Below, piece after piece: positions 43,946 to 52,228 of a stretch of 64,000 nt of DNA. Origin of the DNA: Bacteroidales bacterium UBA7258 (lineage in GTDB: Bacteria > Bacteroidota > Bacteroidia > Bacteroidales > UBA932); contig DKSK01000009.1 of assembly GCA_002472565.1 (NCBI GenBank), positions 1 to 64,000 of the forward strand. The letters run 5' to 3'. The position numbers and the translations under genes were made by a program. A model generated the notes under the pieces. The model saw only the letters and a list, made by a program, of their open reading frames with translations, searched no databases and was not told where the DNA came from. Each line of letters opens with the position of its first letter. The stretch's first letter is position 1.

Positions 43946-45313
43946 ATGAATTTTTTCCGTAGCTTTACCGCTTCCCTTGGGCGTCTTCTGACCGCGTTTG
44001 CGGCCATGGCTCTAGCCTCAGGCTGCGCCGGAATGCAGGATGTCAGCATCATGGATATGGGAGCCGGAACAGAGGCCGAGGACAATGCCATGGCCATAAA
44101 CCAGGCAATCGAACTTTGCCATGAACAAGGAGGAGGGAGGGTTGTCGTTCCTAAAGGACGTTTCCAGACCGGCAGCCTAATCCTCAAGGCAGGCGTCTGC
44201 CTCTATCTTGAGGAAGGAGCCGTGCTTGCGGCCTCGCGCGAGCTGGCCGCCTACGCAAGTTACGAAACGGACAAGGACATGAGCCGCTACGACTCAGGAA
44301 AGGGGACGGCCAACAGCAACTGCGTATCTGACAAGAATTGGTGCAGGGCCCTGATCCTCTCCGTCAAGGCGGACGGCTCTTCCATCAAGGGAAAAGGCCT
44401 CATCGACCTGGGTGCGCTCAGGGATCCCCACGGAGAAGAGGGGCTCCGCGGCCCGCATGGCATCATCGTGGCAGAGACCAGAAATTTCAAGATGTCGGGA
44501 GTCCGGATCAAGGACGCTTCCAATTATGCCATACTCGGCTATGAACTTGAAGATTGCTGCTTCAAGAACCTTGATATCGAGGGCGGCTGGGACGGCATCC
44601 ACATGAGGGGCGGCAGGAATATCCTCATTTCGTACTGCTGCTTCGCCACCGGGGACGACTGCCTGGCCGGAGGCTACTGGAAAGGCCTGACTGTCAAGGG
44701 CTGCGATTTCAATTCTTCATGCAACGGCATACGCATGATAATGCCTTCTGAGGGTTTCACCGTCAGGAACTGCAATTTCCACGGCCCCGGCCGCCGGCCC
44801 CATATCACCTCGTCTGAAAGAGCCGCGCGGGAGGGAGGCGTCTATGTCCCATCCATGCTCCACGCCATTGTCATCGAGCCAGGAGCCTGGGGCCCGGCTC
44901 CTGGCAGACTGGACGGAATACGGATCGAGGATTCCAGGGCGGAGGGCGTTCTTTCGCCTTTCTGCCTTACTCTTGGAGAGGACAATACTTGCGGGAAGCT
45001 TATCATTTCGGGCTATAAAGCCACCGGAGCGTCACCTCTCGCCCTTTCGGCGAAGAGCTGGGGAACCTCAAGAATCGGAAGCGTCGTGATAAGGAAGTCT
45101 TCTTTTTCCTTCGCCGGTGATCCCGAGGAAGGGCTCTCCGCCAAGATTCTCTCTCTTCCCTATGACAGATGGCCGGTCTTTCCTTCCTACGGGGCTTATT
45201 TCCGCAATGTGGATTCGGTGCTTATCGACCGGGTCACCTTCACGGCGCTCACCCCGGATTCCCGGCCGGATATCCTTACCGACTCGGTACGGGTTTTCAG
45301 GAGGAGGAGGTGA
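43946..45313 (+). CDS. GH28-like right-handed beta-helix lipoprotein
   Basis: The 455-residue protein has a lipoprotein signal ending LASGC (Cys27). The body is a parallel beta-helix of the GH28 (polygalacturonase) type: DNAMAINQAIELCHEQGGG, VVVPKGRFQTGSL and GTHM-like turns such as GWDGIHMRGG. The catalytic-loop equivalent reads TGDDCLAGG, so the Asp pair is kept. The GHG histidine and the RIK block of classical polygalacturonases are not evident. It may be an unusual GH28-type enzyme or a related beta-helix enzyme such as a lyase. No SusCD pair is next to it. Confidence 0.75.
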   Translation: MNFFRSFTASLGRLLTAFAAMALASGCAGMQDVSIMDMGAGTEAEDNAMAINQAIELCHEQGGGRVVVPKGRFQTGSLILKAGVCLYLEEGAVLAASRELAAYASYETDKDMSRYDSGKGTANSNCVSDKNWCRALILSVKADGSSIKGKGLIDLGALRDPHGEEGLRGPHGIIVAETRNFKMSGVRIKDASNYAILGYELEDCCFKNLDIEGGWDGIHMRGGRNILISYCCFATGDDCLAGGYWKGLTVKGCDFNSSCNGIRMIMPSEGFTVRNCNFHGPGRRPHITSSERAAREGGVYVPSMLHAIVIEPGAWGPAPGRLDGIRIEDSRAEGVLSPFCLTLGEDNTCGKLIISGYKATGASPLALSAKSWGTSRIGSVVIRKSSFSFAGDPEEGLSAKILSLPYDRWPVFPSYGAYFRNVDSVLIDRVTFTALTPDSRPDILTDSVRVFRRRR

Positions 45314-45335
45314 GGCCTGCCCTAAGGAGACCGGC

Positions 45336-45830
45336 TTAGAGATATACGATTATGTAATACATCATCAAGCCGGCGGAAATGAGCTTGATGCCTGTTCCGA
45401 AGAGAAAACCTATGAAAGCCCCGAAAGCCGACTTTGCCGAAAAAAAGACGGTCTTGCCGGCGAAAAGCAGTTCGAAGAGGAAGGCGCCGAGCAGCGAGCC
45501 AAGAATGATGCCGATTCCCGCGAAGAACATCCCGGCGAAGAGGCCGGCCATGGCTCCCCAAGAGGCGTATTTGCTGCCTCCGCTTAGCTTAGTAAAATAT
45601 GCCGGGACAATGTAGTCTAGTATTGACACGGCTATGGTGATCCCCAGCCATATCAGCAGGAAGGTCGTGCTCATGGTCTCGCCCCTTCCGTCAGTTCCTC
45701 CTGCGAAGTAGGCCAGCAGCAGGCCCGCCCAGCTGAGCGGAGGCCCTGGAAGGGCGGGAACTATGCTGCCGATGATGCCAGCGAGGCCTGCCGTTACTGC
45801 CAGTATCGCGAGTACGATATTTACGTCCAT
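45336..45830 (-). CDS. DUF456 membrane protein
   Basis: The 164-residue integral membrane protein has four to five membrane segments and Gly-rich turns, with IIGSIVPALPGPPLSW near residue 20-35, the DUF456 signature. Function is not known. It begins five bases after the stop of the aminopeptidase P gene on the same strand, so it is likely in that operon. Confidence 0.85.
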   Translation of the reverse strand: MDVNIVLAILAVTAGLAGIIGSIVPALPGPPLSWAGLLLAYFAGGTDGRGETMSTTFLLIWLGITIAVSILDYIVPAYFTKLSGGSKYASWGAMAGLFAGMFFAGIGIILGSLLGAFLFELLFAGKTVFFSAKSAFGAFIGFLFGTGIKLISAGLMMYYIIVYL

Positions 45831-45835
45831 GAAGC

Positions 45836-47290
45836 TTACCTGCGGAGAGCGTTTGCCCGCGCCATGGCCTCTTCTACATCGTCAGGCTGGATAGGAAGGC
45901 GGCATGGACCGGTTCTGCGGGCCCCGTCCGCGGTCACGAGGACATCATCCTCGAGACGGATTCCGCCGAAATCCAGGTACTCCTTCTCGAGCAGGCCATA
46001 ATTCACATGACCCTTGTCGGTGCCGGCGGCCTTCCACTGCGCTATCAAGGCTGGAATGAAATAGATTCCAGGTTCATCAGAGATGAAATTCCCGGGAACA
46101 AGCTTGCGGGCCATCCTGAGGTTGCCGAGGCCGAGGAGCGGAGAACGCTTCTGGTCATCGTCATAGCCGACCAGATCCTCGCCAAGATCCTCCATGTCAT
46201 GTACATCAAGACCTATATTGTGGCCCAGACCATGCGGCATGAAGAGGCCTGCCACACCGAGTTCGGCGGCCTCGTCCGCATCTCCGATGATGATTCCCAG
46301 ATCCTTGAGGCGGCTTAACATCAGGTGCTCCATCGCCTTGTGGACGGAGTAATAGGTCACCCCCGGACGGGTCATCTCGAAAGCCAGTTCGTTGCAGTCC
46401 GCCACGATCTGATATACATCTCTCTGCTTCGCCGTGAACTTCCCCGAGGTAGGATAGGTGCGGGTGAAATCGGAGGCGTAGCCCTCGTTATTTTCCGCTC
46501 CGGCATCTATCACCATCAGTCTTCCCGGCTCTATAATCTTGTCATGCAGGTGGTTATGAAGAGTCTCCCCGTGCTGGGTCAGGATGGTCGGGAAAGATAC
46601 GCCCCAGCCCTCGGCAAGAGTGACCCCGTCCATGAGTCCCACGATAGACTGTTCGATGATGCCGGTACGTATTGCATCCCTCGCGACGCTGTGCTGCTTC
46701 TGGCCTATGGCGCCGGCCTTGTCCATCTCGGCGATTTCAATGTCCTCCTTGACGAGACGCATCGATATCACGGCCTTGACAAGCTCCATGGAAGCATGTT
46801 TCCCCTCTCCAGGAGCCACCTTTGCGACTTCCTCATACGTATAGCCCAGCAGAGAGGCCAGTTTCATGGTGTTATAATATCTCGAAGGAGGAAGGAAATG
46901 GATCCTGCGTCCTCCGGCCGCCGCCCTGGCCAGGTCGGCGTCGAGGGCCCCGTATGAAGCCGTTCTAGAGACACCGAAACCAGCTGCTATTTCCGCTACA
47001 GAAGGCTGAGGCCCCATCCATACAATATCATCCATGTCAACGTCGTCGGCATAGACCTTCTCTTCTCCGCTGTCCAGGTCGAGCACTGCGGCGTAGCGCG
47101 GCTCCTGGAGTCCGAAGAAATAGATCCAGCTGCTGTCCTGGCGGAACTTGTAGGCATTGTCCTTGTACTGGGCCGGAGCCTCTACATTTCCGATGAAAAG
47201 AGCGAGACCCCTCTTGCCTTCCGGGGCCGTGGCCGCCATTTTCTCCATGAGAGTCTTGCGGCGTCTTATGTAAACTTCCTTGTTGAACAT
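45836..47290 (-). CDS. Xaa-Pro aminopeptidase (aminopeptidase P, M24B)
   Basis: The 484-residue enzyme removes N-terminal residues before proline. The N-terminal aminopeptidase P domain (about 1-170) is followed by the pita-bread metal domain. Metal ligands are visible: the Asp pair in MVIDAGAENNEGYASDFTRTYP, His in MPHGLGHNIGLDVHD, Glu in SDEPGIYF and Glu in GGIRLEDDVLV. No signal peptide is present, so it acts in the cytosol. It is followed by DUF456. Its role is probably completing breakdown of imported peptides. Confidence 0.94.
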   Translation of the reverse strand: MFNKEVYIRRRKTLMEKMAATAPEGKRGLALFIGNVEAPAQYKDNAYKFRQDSSWIYFFGLQEPRYAAVLDLDSGEEKVYADDVDMDDIVWMGPQPSVAEIAAGFGVSRTASYGALDADLARAAAGGRRIHFLPPSRYYNTMKLASLLGYTYEEVAKVAPGEGKHASMELVKAVISMRLVKEDIEIAEMDKAGAIGQKQHSVARDAIRTGIIEQSIVGLMDGVTLAEGWGVSFPTILTQHGETLHNHLHDKIIEPGRLMVIDAGAENNEGYASDFTRTYPTSGKFTAKQRDVYQIVADCNELAFEMTRPGVTYYSVHKAMEHLMLSRLKDLGIIIGDADEAAELGVAGLFMPHGLGHNIGLDVHDMEDLGEDLVGYDDDQKRSPLLGLGNLRMARKLVPGNFISDEPGIYFIPALIAQWKAAGTDKGHVNYGLLEKEYLDFGGIRLEDDVLVTADGARRTGPCRLPIQPDDVEEAMARANALRR

Positions 47291-47339
47291 GGTATACTTG
47301 TTTTGTGATGATTCCCTTAAAGATAATTATGCCGCTCAG

Positions 47340-48611
47340 TTAATATCCATATAGATAACTGTGCTGCTCCGGGCTCAGCGTGTCTATTCTGACGCCCCAG
47401 TCGTCGAGCTTCATCCTGGCGACCTCCCCGTCGATATCGCTAGGCACCGCGTTCAGCATCTCGCCCTTCACCCTCGAAATCTCCCCGCGGCGCTCCGCCA
47501 GATACCTGGCGCTCAAGGCCTGTATCGCGAAGCTCATATCCATTATTTCCGCCGGATGTCCGTCTCCCGCGGCCAGATTGACGAGCCTTCCCTCTGCCAG
47601 GATATAGATCGTCCTTCCGTTAGGGAGGACATATTTCTCTATGTTATTGCGGGCCGGGCCGTGAGAAAGGGCGTGAGCCTTCAAGACCGCGACCGCAACC
47701 TCGACATCGAAATGCCCGGCATTGCAGCAGATCGCCCCGTCCTTCATCTCCATGAAATCGTCCATTGTGACCACATCCTTGCAGCCAGTGACCGTTATGA
47801 AAATATCCCCGATCTTGGCCGCCTCCCTCATTGTCATGACCTTGAAACCATCCATGACGGCCTCCATCGCCTTGATGGGATCTACCTCCGTTACGATGAC
47901 GTCAGCTCCGAGCCCTTTCGCCCTCATCGAGACTCCCTTGCCGCACCAGCCGTAGCCTGCCACCACGACATTTTTCCCTGCGACGATCAGGTTGGTCGTC
48001 CTGTTGATCCCGTCCCAGACGGACTGGCCGGTGCCGTAGCGATTGTCGAAGAAATGCTTGCAGGCGGCATCGTTGACCAGCATCATCGGGAATTCAAGTT
48101 CATGAGCCTTGTCCATGGCTTTGAGACGCAGGATGCCGGTCGTGGTCTCTTCGCAGCCTCCTATCACCCCCGGAATCAGATGCCTGTACTTGGTGTGGAT
48201 GGCGTGGACCAAGTCTCCGCCGTCGTCGATGATGAGGTTCGGCCCGGCTTCGATGACCCTGTCGATCCCCCTTTCATATTCCTCCGGGCTGGCTCCATGT
48301 ACGGCGAAGACGTTGAGGCCTTCATGGACCAGGGCGGAGGCGACATCGTCCTGAGTGGAGAGGGGATTGCTTCCGGTGATGAACATCTCCGCCCCTCCAT
48401 GGGAGAGGACTACGCAAAGGTGGGCTGTCTTGGCCTCAAGATGGACCGAAAGGGCTATTCTCAATCCTTTGAAAGGCTTTTCTGAGGAAAAGTCTTTGTC
48501 AATCCTCTCGAGCAGAGGCATGTGCCTGCGCACCCATTCTATCTTCAGTTCTCCGTCCTTCCAGAGATTGGCGTCTCTAATTTCGCTTGGCATATGGCTA
48601 TATTTTTTCAT
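47340..48611 (-). CDS. ahcY: Adenosylhomocysteinase, short form
   Basis: This enzyme hydrolyses S-adenosylhomocysteine to adenosine and homocysteine, using bound NAD. The 423-residue protein has EAKTAHLCVVLSHGGAEMF, SNPLSTQDDVASAL, the NAD-binding VVAGYGWCGKGVSMRAKGLGADV, and the catalytic-site stretch CNAGHFDVE. It lacks the ~40-residue insertion and the Lys-Tyr C-terminus of the long eukaryote/proteobacterial form and ends in SYLYGY. This resembles the form known from Thermotoga and archaea. The promoter is at 48650-48657; no SAH riboswitch is seen. Confidence 0.94.
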   Translation of the reverse strand: MKKYSHMPSEIRDANLWKDGELKIEWVRRHMPLLERIDKDFSSEKPFKGLRIALSVHLEAKTAHLCVVLSHGGAEMFITGSNPLSTQDDVASALVHEGLNVFAVHGASPEEYERGIDRVIEAGPNLIIDDGGDLVHAIHTKYRHLIPGVIGGCEETTTGILRLKAMDKAHELEFPMMLVNDAACKHFFDNRYGTGQSVWDGINRTTNLIVAGKNVVVAGYGWCGKGVSMRAKGLGADVIVTEVDPIKAMEAVMDGFKVMTMREAAKIGDIFITVTGCKDVVTMDDFMEMKDGAICCNAGHFDVEVAVAVLKAHALSHGPARNNIEKYVLPNGRTIYILAEGRLVNLAAGDGHPAEIMDMSFAIQALSARYLAERRGEISRVKGEMLNAVPSDIDGEVARMKLDDWGVRIDTLSPEQHSYLYGY

Positions 48612-48649
48612 TATCCCGGCCTGCCCGCATGTCAGAAGCCGGCTTTCTA

Positions 48650-48657
48650 CAAAAATA
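48650..48657 (-). promoter_or_regulatory. -7 box for ahcY
   Basis: Minus-strand TATTTTTG, 38 bases before the ahcY ATG at 48611. Confidence 0.5.
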
Positions 48658-48706
48658 ATAAATTTGGCACCTCTATGAACCCTTTGGCCACTTGTCTTTT
48701 CATAAA

Positions 48707-48738
48707 TTTTGTACTTAGGCCGATTCTAGGTAAATTTG
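48707..48738 (+). promoter_or_regulatory. Promoter of fabG
   Basis: TTTTG (48707-48711) and TAAATTTG (48731-48738), 19 bases apart, make the best -33/-7 pair in the window. The fabG ATG follows 46 bases later. Confidence 0.7.
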
Positions 48739-48783
48739 CGAAGCTTTTTTTTGCAGAAAACAAAAAATTAAATCAAAGATATC

Positions 48784-49530
48784 ATGGGACTTTTGGATGG
48801 AAAAACGGCTGTAGTAACTGGAGCCGCCAGAGGAATCGGAAAAGCCATCGCCCTGAAGTTCGCTTCAGAGGGCGCTGATGTAGCCATTACTGATCTTGTC
48901 ATCAATGAGGCCGCCGAGGAGACCGTCAAAGAGATAGAGGCTTTCGGCCACAAGGTCAAGGCCTATGCTTCCAATGCCGCCTCTTTCGAGGAAACAGAAA
49001 AAGTTGTCAATCAGATAATTGAAGATTTCGGACGTCTTGACATTCTCGTCAATAACGCCGGAATCACCAAGGACGGGCTCATGCTCAGGATGACTGAGCA
49101 GCAGTGGGACGCCGTTCTGACCGTGAACCTCAAATCCGCCTTCAACTTCATCCATTTCTCTCTTCCGCAGATGATGAAGCAGAGGGACGGCAGGATCATC
49201 AACATGTCTTCCGTTGTCGGCGTTTCCGGAAACGCGGGCCAGTGCAATTATTCCGCCTCCAAAGCCGGTCTCATCGGCCTGGCCAAGTCTATAGCCAAGG
49301 AAATGGGCCCTAAAGGCATCCGCGCCAACTGCATCGCTCCGGGCTTCATAATCTCCGACATGACGAACAAGCTTCCTGAGGAGGTCCGCAAGGCCTGGGT
49401 TCAGCAGATTCCTCTGCGCCGCGGCGGCACCCCGGAAGACATCGCCAATGTCGCCCTCTTCCTCGCCTCTGACCTTTCTTCCTATGTCAGCGGCCAGGTA
49501 GTCAACGTCTGCGGCGCGATGAACTGCTAG
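48784..49530 (+). CDS. fabG: 3-oxoacyl-[acyl-carrier-protein] reductase
   Basis: FabG reduces 3-oxoacyl-ACP with NADPH in fatty-acid elongation. The 248 residues fit the classical short-chain dehydrogenase fold: TGAARGIGKAIA cofactor motif (residues 12-23), NNAGIT, and the active-site Ser/Tyr/Lys in NMSSVVGVSGNAGQCNYSASKAG. It is monocistronic, between a very good promoter and an intrinsic terminator. No other fab gene is next to it. Confidence 0.93.
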   Translation: MGLLDGKTAVVTGAARGIGKAIALKFASEGADVAITDLVINEAAEETVKEIEAFGHKVKAYASNAASFEETEKVVNQIIEDFGRLDILVNNAGITKDGLMLRMTEQQWDAVLTVNLKSAFNFIHFSLPQMMKQRDGRIINMSSVVGVSGNAGQCNYSASKAGLIGLAKSIAKEMGPKGIRANCIAPGFIISDMTNKLPEEVRKAWVQQIPLRRGGTPEDIANVALFLASDLSSYVSGQVVNVCGAMNC

Positions 49531-49549
49531 GCTTCATTTCTGTAAACGA

Positions 49550-49591
49550 CCGGCCCGGAGCACCTTCAAGTGTCCCGGGCCGGATTGTCTT
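49550..49591 (+). terminator. Intrinsic terminator after fabG
   Basis: CCGGCCCGG pairs with CCGGGCCGG across a 16-base loop and is followed by ATTGTCTTTT. Confidence 0.75.
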
Positions 49592-49598
49592 TTGCAAG

Positions 49599-49684
49599 TG
49601 CTTCGGACGGGACTTGAACCCGTACGGACATTGCTGCCCAAGGGATTTTAAGTCCCTCGTGTCTACCAATTCCACCACCAAAGC
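49599..49684 (-). tRNA. tRNA-Leu (anticodon UAA)
   Basis: On the minus strand, acceptor arms GCTTTGG and CCGAAGC pair with A as discriminator. The anticodon arm GGGACTTAAAATCCC reads TAA; a long variable arm and GTTCAAGTC T-loop make it class II. CCA is not encoded. Confidence 0.96.
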
Positions 49685-49732
49685 AGTCAGCTTCACGGCC
49701 TTCGGGGAAAACCCTCCGGTCCTTCAGCGTTG

Positions 49733-49740
49733 CAAATATA
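49733..49740 (-). promoter_or_regulatory. -7 box for tRNA-Leu
   Basis: Minus-strand TATATTTG, 49 bases before the tRNA. A TTG about 22 bases further upstream may be the -33 element. Confidence 0.55.
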
Positions 49741-49805
49741 GGGATAATTTATTTTATTTGTTCAATCCGAGGATTCCGGAAGACAGGATGGAATCTGAAG
49801 GGTAA

Positions 49806-50675
49806 ATGAAGAGGGCTATGGTCTTGAAGGAGATATGGAAGGATGCGGAGAGGGTCTTCACGGCTCTTTCCGACCTCTTTTTCCCGAGAGTCTGCGCCGT
49901 CTGCGGACGGAGGCTCCTCGCCGGCGAAAGGCATCTCTGCACCTGGTGCGAGGCGGACCTTCCGCTTACCTATTTCTGGATGAGCCCTCACAATCCCATG
50001 GCCGACCGCTATAACGAACTGATACAGAGGGATCTAGACAGGAAGTCAGAAGTCGGTGAGACCGGGCTGAGAGTGCCTGGCTATGAACATGCCGCGGCAC
50101 TATTCTTCTATATGTCCGGGACAGGCTACACTCGTATCACCCAAAGACTCAAGTATCATGGAGACATTGCCTGCGGAAGGTATTATGCCGGAATGCTTGC
50201 CGGCTATCTTTCGGAATCCAGAGAATTCAGAGATGTGGACATGGTCATGCCTGTCCCTCTCCATTGGGCGAGACGCTGGTCCAGAGGCTTCAACCAGGCG
50301 GAGACGATAGCCAGAGTTATAGCGGAAAGGCTGGGGGCGGAGTTGGTGACCGATGTTCTGAGGAGGGTCAGACGGACAAAGACCCAGACCAAGCTTGGAG
50401 TTGAGGCGAAGCTTTCAAATGTACGGGGAGCCTTCATGGCTGATGACGGGGCTTTGGCCAGGCATCTGAGCCTCCGTGCCGTGAATGTCCCGTCCGCTCA
50501 TGCGGCCAGTCATACAGGCCGGCGTATTCATATCGTACTTGTGGACGATGTATTTACGACAGGCGCCACCCTGCATTCCTGCCGGGCGGCGCTTGATTTG
50601 TCTCTGGAAAGGCTGGGTGTCGAGGAGACGGCCGTTGAAATTTCAGCAGTCACGCTGGCCTCGGTCGTCAGCTGA
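49806..50675 (+). CDS. ComF-family phosphoribosyltransferase-like protein
   Basis: The 289-residue protein has an N-terminal zinc finger of two Cys pairs (FFPRVCAVCGRRLL and HLCTWCEADL) and a C-terminal PRTase domain with VDDVFTTGATLHSC, the PRPP loop. The central stretch VMPVPLHWARRWSRGFNQAE is also typical. ComF proteins act in DNA uptake in naturally competent bacteria, but many family members are found in non-competent bacteria, so competence is not implied. The gene is isolated between tRNA-Leu and the coiled-coil gene. Confidence 0.9.
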   Translation: MKRAMVLKEIWKDAERVFTALSDLFFPRVCAVCGRRLLAGERHLCTWCEADLPLTYFWMSPHNPMADRYNELIQRDLDRKSEVGETGLRVPGYEHAAALFFYMSGTGYTRITQRLKYHGDIACGRYYAGMLAGYLSESREFRDVDMVMPVPLHWARRWSRGFNQAETIARVIAERLGAELVTDVLRRVRRTKTQTKLGVEAKLSNVRGAFMADDGALARHLSLRAVNVPSAHAASHTGRRIHIVLVDDVFTTGATLHSCRAALDLSLERLGVEETAVEISAVTLASVVS

Positions 50676-50714
50676 GCTTGGATGGTTTTACCGGGAGACT
50701 AGGTCTCAAAGGCC

Positions 50715-51344
50715 TCAGCGGTCTGAGCTGGCTGACGCTTGGCTGCTAATGTCTGAATTCATGTCCTTTACCTGCTGCTTGCTCTGCTTTACATCGTTCT
50801 TGGCCTTCTTGACCTCTTGCTTGCTCTGCTTGATGTTACTCTTGGCCTGCTTGATCTGCTGCTTGCTCTGCTTTAGCTGCTTGTTGAGCTGGCTGATCTG
50901 CTTTTTGTCCCTCTTGTACTGGGTGAGGGCCTGTTTGTATGCAGCCTGGCCGGTCTTTATTTCTTGCTGCATCTGCTTGAGCTGAAGCTTATCAGCCTGG
51001 GACAAGCCGTCGGCGGCGAAAGTGGCTTTCTGAGTTTTGAGATTATTCTGCTTTACCTTGATGGCCTGCTCCTGGGTCTGGATATTGGCCTTCTCAATGT
51101 CAAGCTGGGCTTTTACCCTTGCGATTTCACTTTTCGTGGCGTCAATCTGCTTCTGAGAGGCATCAATGGCCTGTTTGTTAGCCTTCTTGACGTCATTATA
51201 CCTGTTCTGGGCCGCCTTCATAGCCTGCTCGCTCTGCATTACCTGCTGATCCTGCCCGGCAGTGTTCTGCGCCACCGCGCTGAGAGAAAGAGTCATGGCC
51301 GCAAGCGTCGTCAGCATAACTCCTGTAATGGATTTTTGTTTCAT
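50715..51344 (-). CDS. Secreted Lys/Gln-rich coiled-coil protein
   Basis: The 209-residue protein has a signal peptide (MKQKSITGVMLTTLAAMTLSLSAVA) and is then almost entirely predicted coiled coil with no Gly and few hydrophobic core gaps. Repeats of the form KQSKQQIKQAKSN and KQEVKKAKNDVKQSKQQVKD run through the C-terminal half, and the tail is Ser-rich. It is very basic. No known domain is recognised. Such proteins could bind nucleic acid, LPS or peptidoglycan; function is unknown. It is divergent from an L,D-transpeptidase gene. Confidence 0.7.
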   Translation of the reverse strand: MKQKSITGVMLTTLAAMTLSLSAVAQNTAGQDQQVMQSEQAMKAAQNRYNDVKKANKQAIDASQKQIDATKSEIARVKAQLDIEKANIQTQEQAIKVKQNNLKTQKATFAADGLSQADKLQLKQMQQEIKTGQAAYKQALTQYKRDKKQISQLNKQLKQSKQQIKQAKSNIKQSKQEVKKAKNDVKQSKQQVKDMNSDISSQASASSDR

Positions 51345-51463
51345 GATATCTGTAATTTATCTTTTTTCTACTTTGCGAGGCGAAGATATACATTTTCTGG
51401 CATTAATGTATCATGCTTTATCTCAAAACCATATTCTCTTTTTATTCCTGCCAGCTTTTTGTT

Positions 51464-51471
51464 TATATTTG
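51464..51471 (+). promoter_or_regulatory. -7 box abutting the L,D-transpeptidase start
   Basis: TATATTTG ends six bases before the ATG at 51477, so the transcript may start at or next to the start codon. Confidence 0.5.
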
Positions 51472-51476
51472 TAAAT

Positions 51477-52172
51477 ATGAAGACACCAAAATCATTGTTC
51501 AGACTCCTTCTGGGCGCATCGGTACTCTTCATGGCGGCCGCTACGGGCTGCGGAAGATCCTCAGTTCCAGACGCCTCCACTATGCAGCTTATCAGCGCAT
51601 ACGATCTTGACAGCATATGCCAGCTTCTTGTCGTAAGAGGAAAGGAGACATCCAGCCGCGCCGTCCTTACGGCTCTTGAGAAGAAGGGCGGGAAATGGCG
51701 CATAGTTGAGGGCCCGGACAGCGTCTGGGTAGGCCGTAATGGTTTTGCCACTCCCGGAGGGAAGCGCGAGGGAGACGGAAAGACCCCTCAGGGCATCTAC
51801 TCCCTGGGCCGCGTCTTCGCATATTCCCAGCCGGAAGGCGTGAAGATGCCGCTGAAAGTGTCGGACGAAATGGACAAGTGGGTCGATGATCCCAAGTCCC
51901 CTGAATACAACACATATGTTCATGGCGAGACTTCTGCGGATTCTTACGAGAATTTGAGGCTCAAAGGAGACGACTACAAGTTCTGCCAGGTCATCGAGTA
52001 CAACACGGCCCCGGTAGTCAAGGGCAGTGGGAGCGCAATCTTCTTTCATGTCGCCGTCGGGAAACCAACCGCCGGCTGTGTAGCGATTCAGGAAGAGAAA
52101 ATCGAGGGTCTGCTTCGCTGGATGGATCCTGCCGCCAAGCCTCACATCATCCTTTACGCCGAAAGAGAGTAG
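51477..52172 (+). CDS. L,D-transpeptidase (YkuD-type) lipoprotein
   Basis: The 231-residue protein has a lipoprotein signal ending AATGC (Cys25). The YkuD catalytic box is HVAVGKPTAGCVAI, with the nucleophile Cys and its His. A short unclassified part (residues 35-100) precedes it. These enzymes make 3-3 crosslinks or attach proteins to peptidoglycan; some are carboxypeptidases. The open frame from 50964 runs against the coiled-coil gene and is rejected. The start agrees with the signal peptide and with a -7 box right before it. Confidence 0.88.
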   Translation: MKTPKSLFRLLLGASVLFMAAATGCGRSSVPDASTMQLISAYDLDSICQLLVVRGKETSSRAVLTALEKKGGKWRIVEGPDSVWVGRNGFATPGGKREGDGKTPQGIYSLGRVFAYSQPEGVKMPLKVSDEMDKWVDDPKSPEYNTYVHGETSADSYENLRLKGDDYKFCQVIEYNTAPVVKGSGSAIFFHVAVGKPTAGCVAIQEEKIEGLLRWMDPAAKPHIILYAERE

Positions 52173-52228
52173 ATTTTCCTCCGAAGGTGAATATGGCTGT
52201 ACAAGAATAATATAACCACACAGATACG

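Noticed and set aside
48612..48660. SAH riboswitch upstream of ahcY
   Set aside because: The leader is only about 30-40 bases and shows none of the conserved pairing, too short for such an element.
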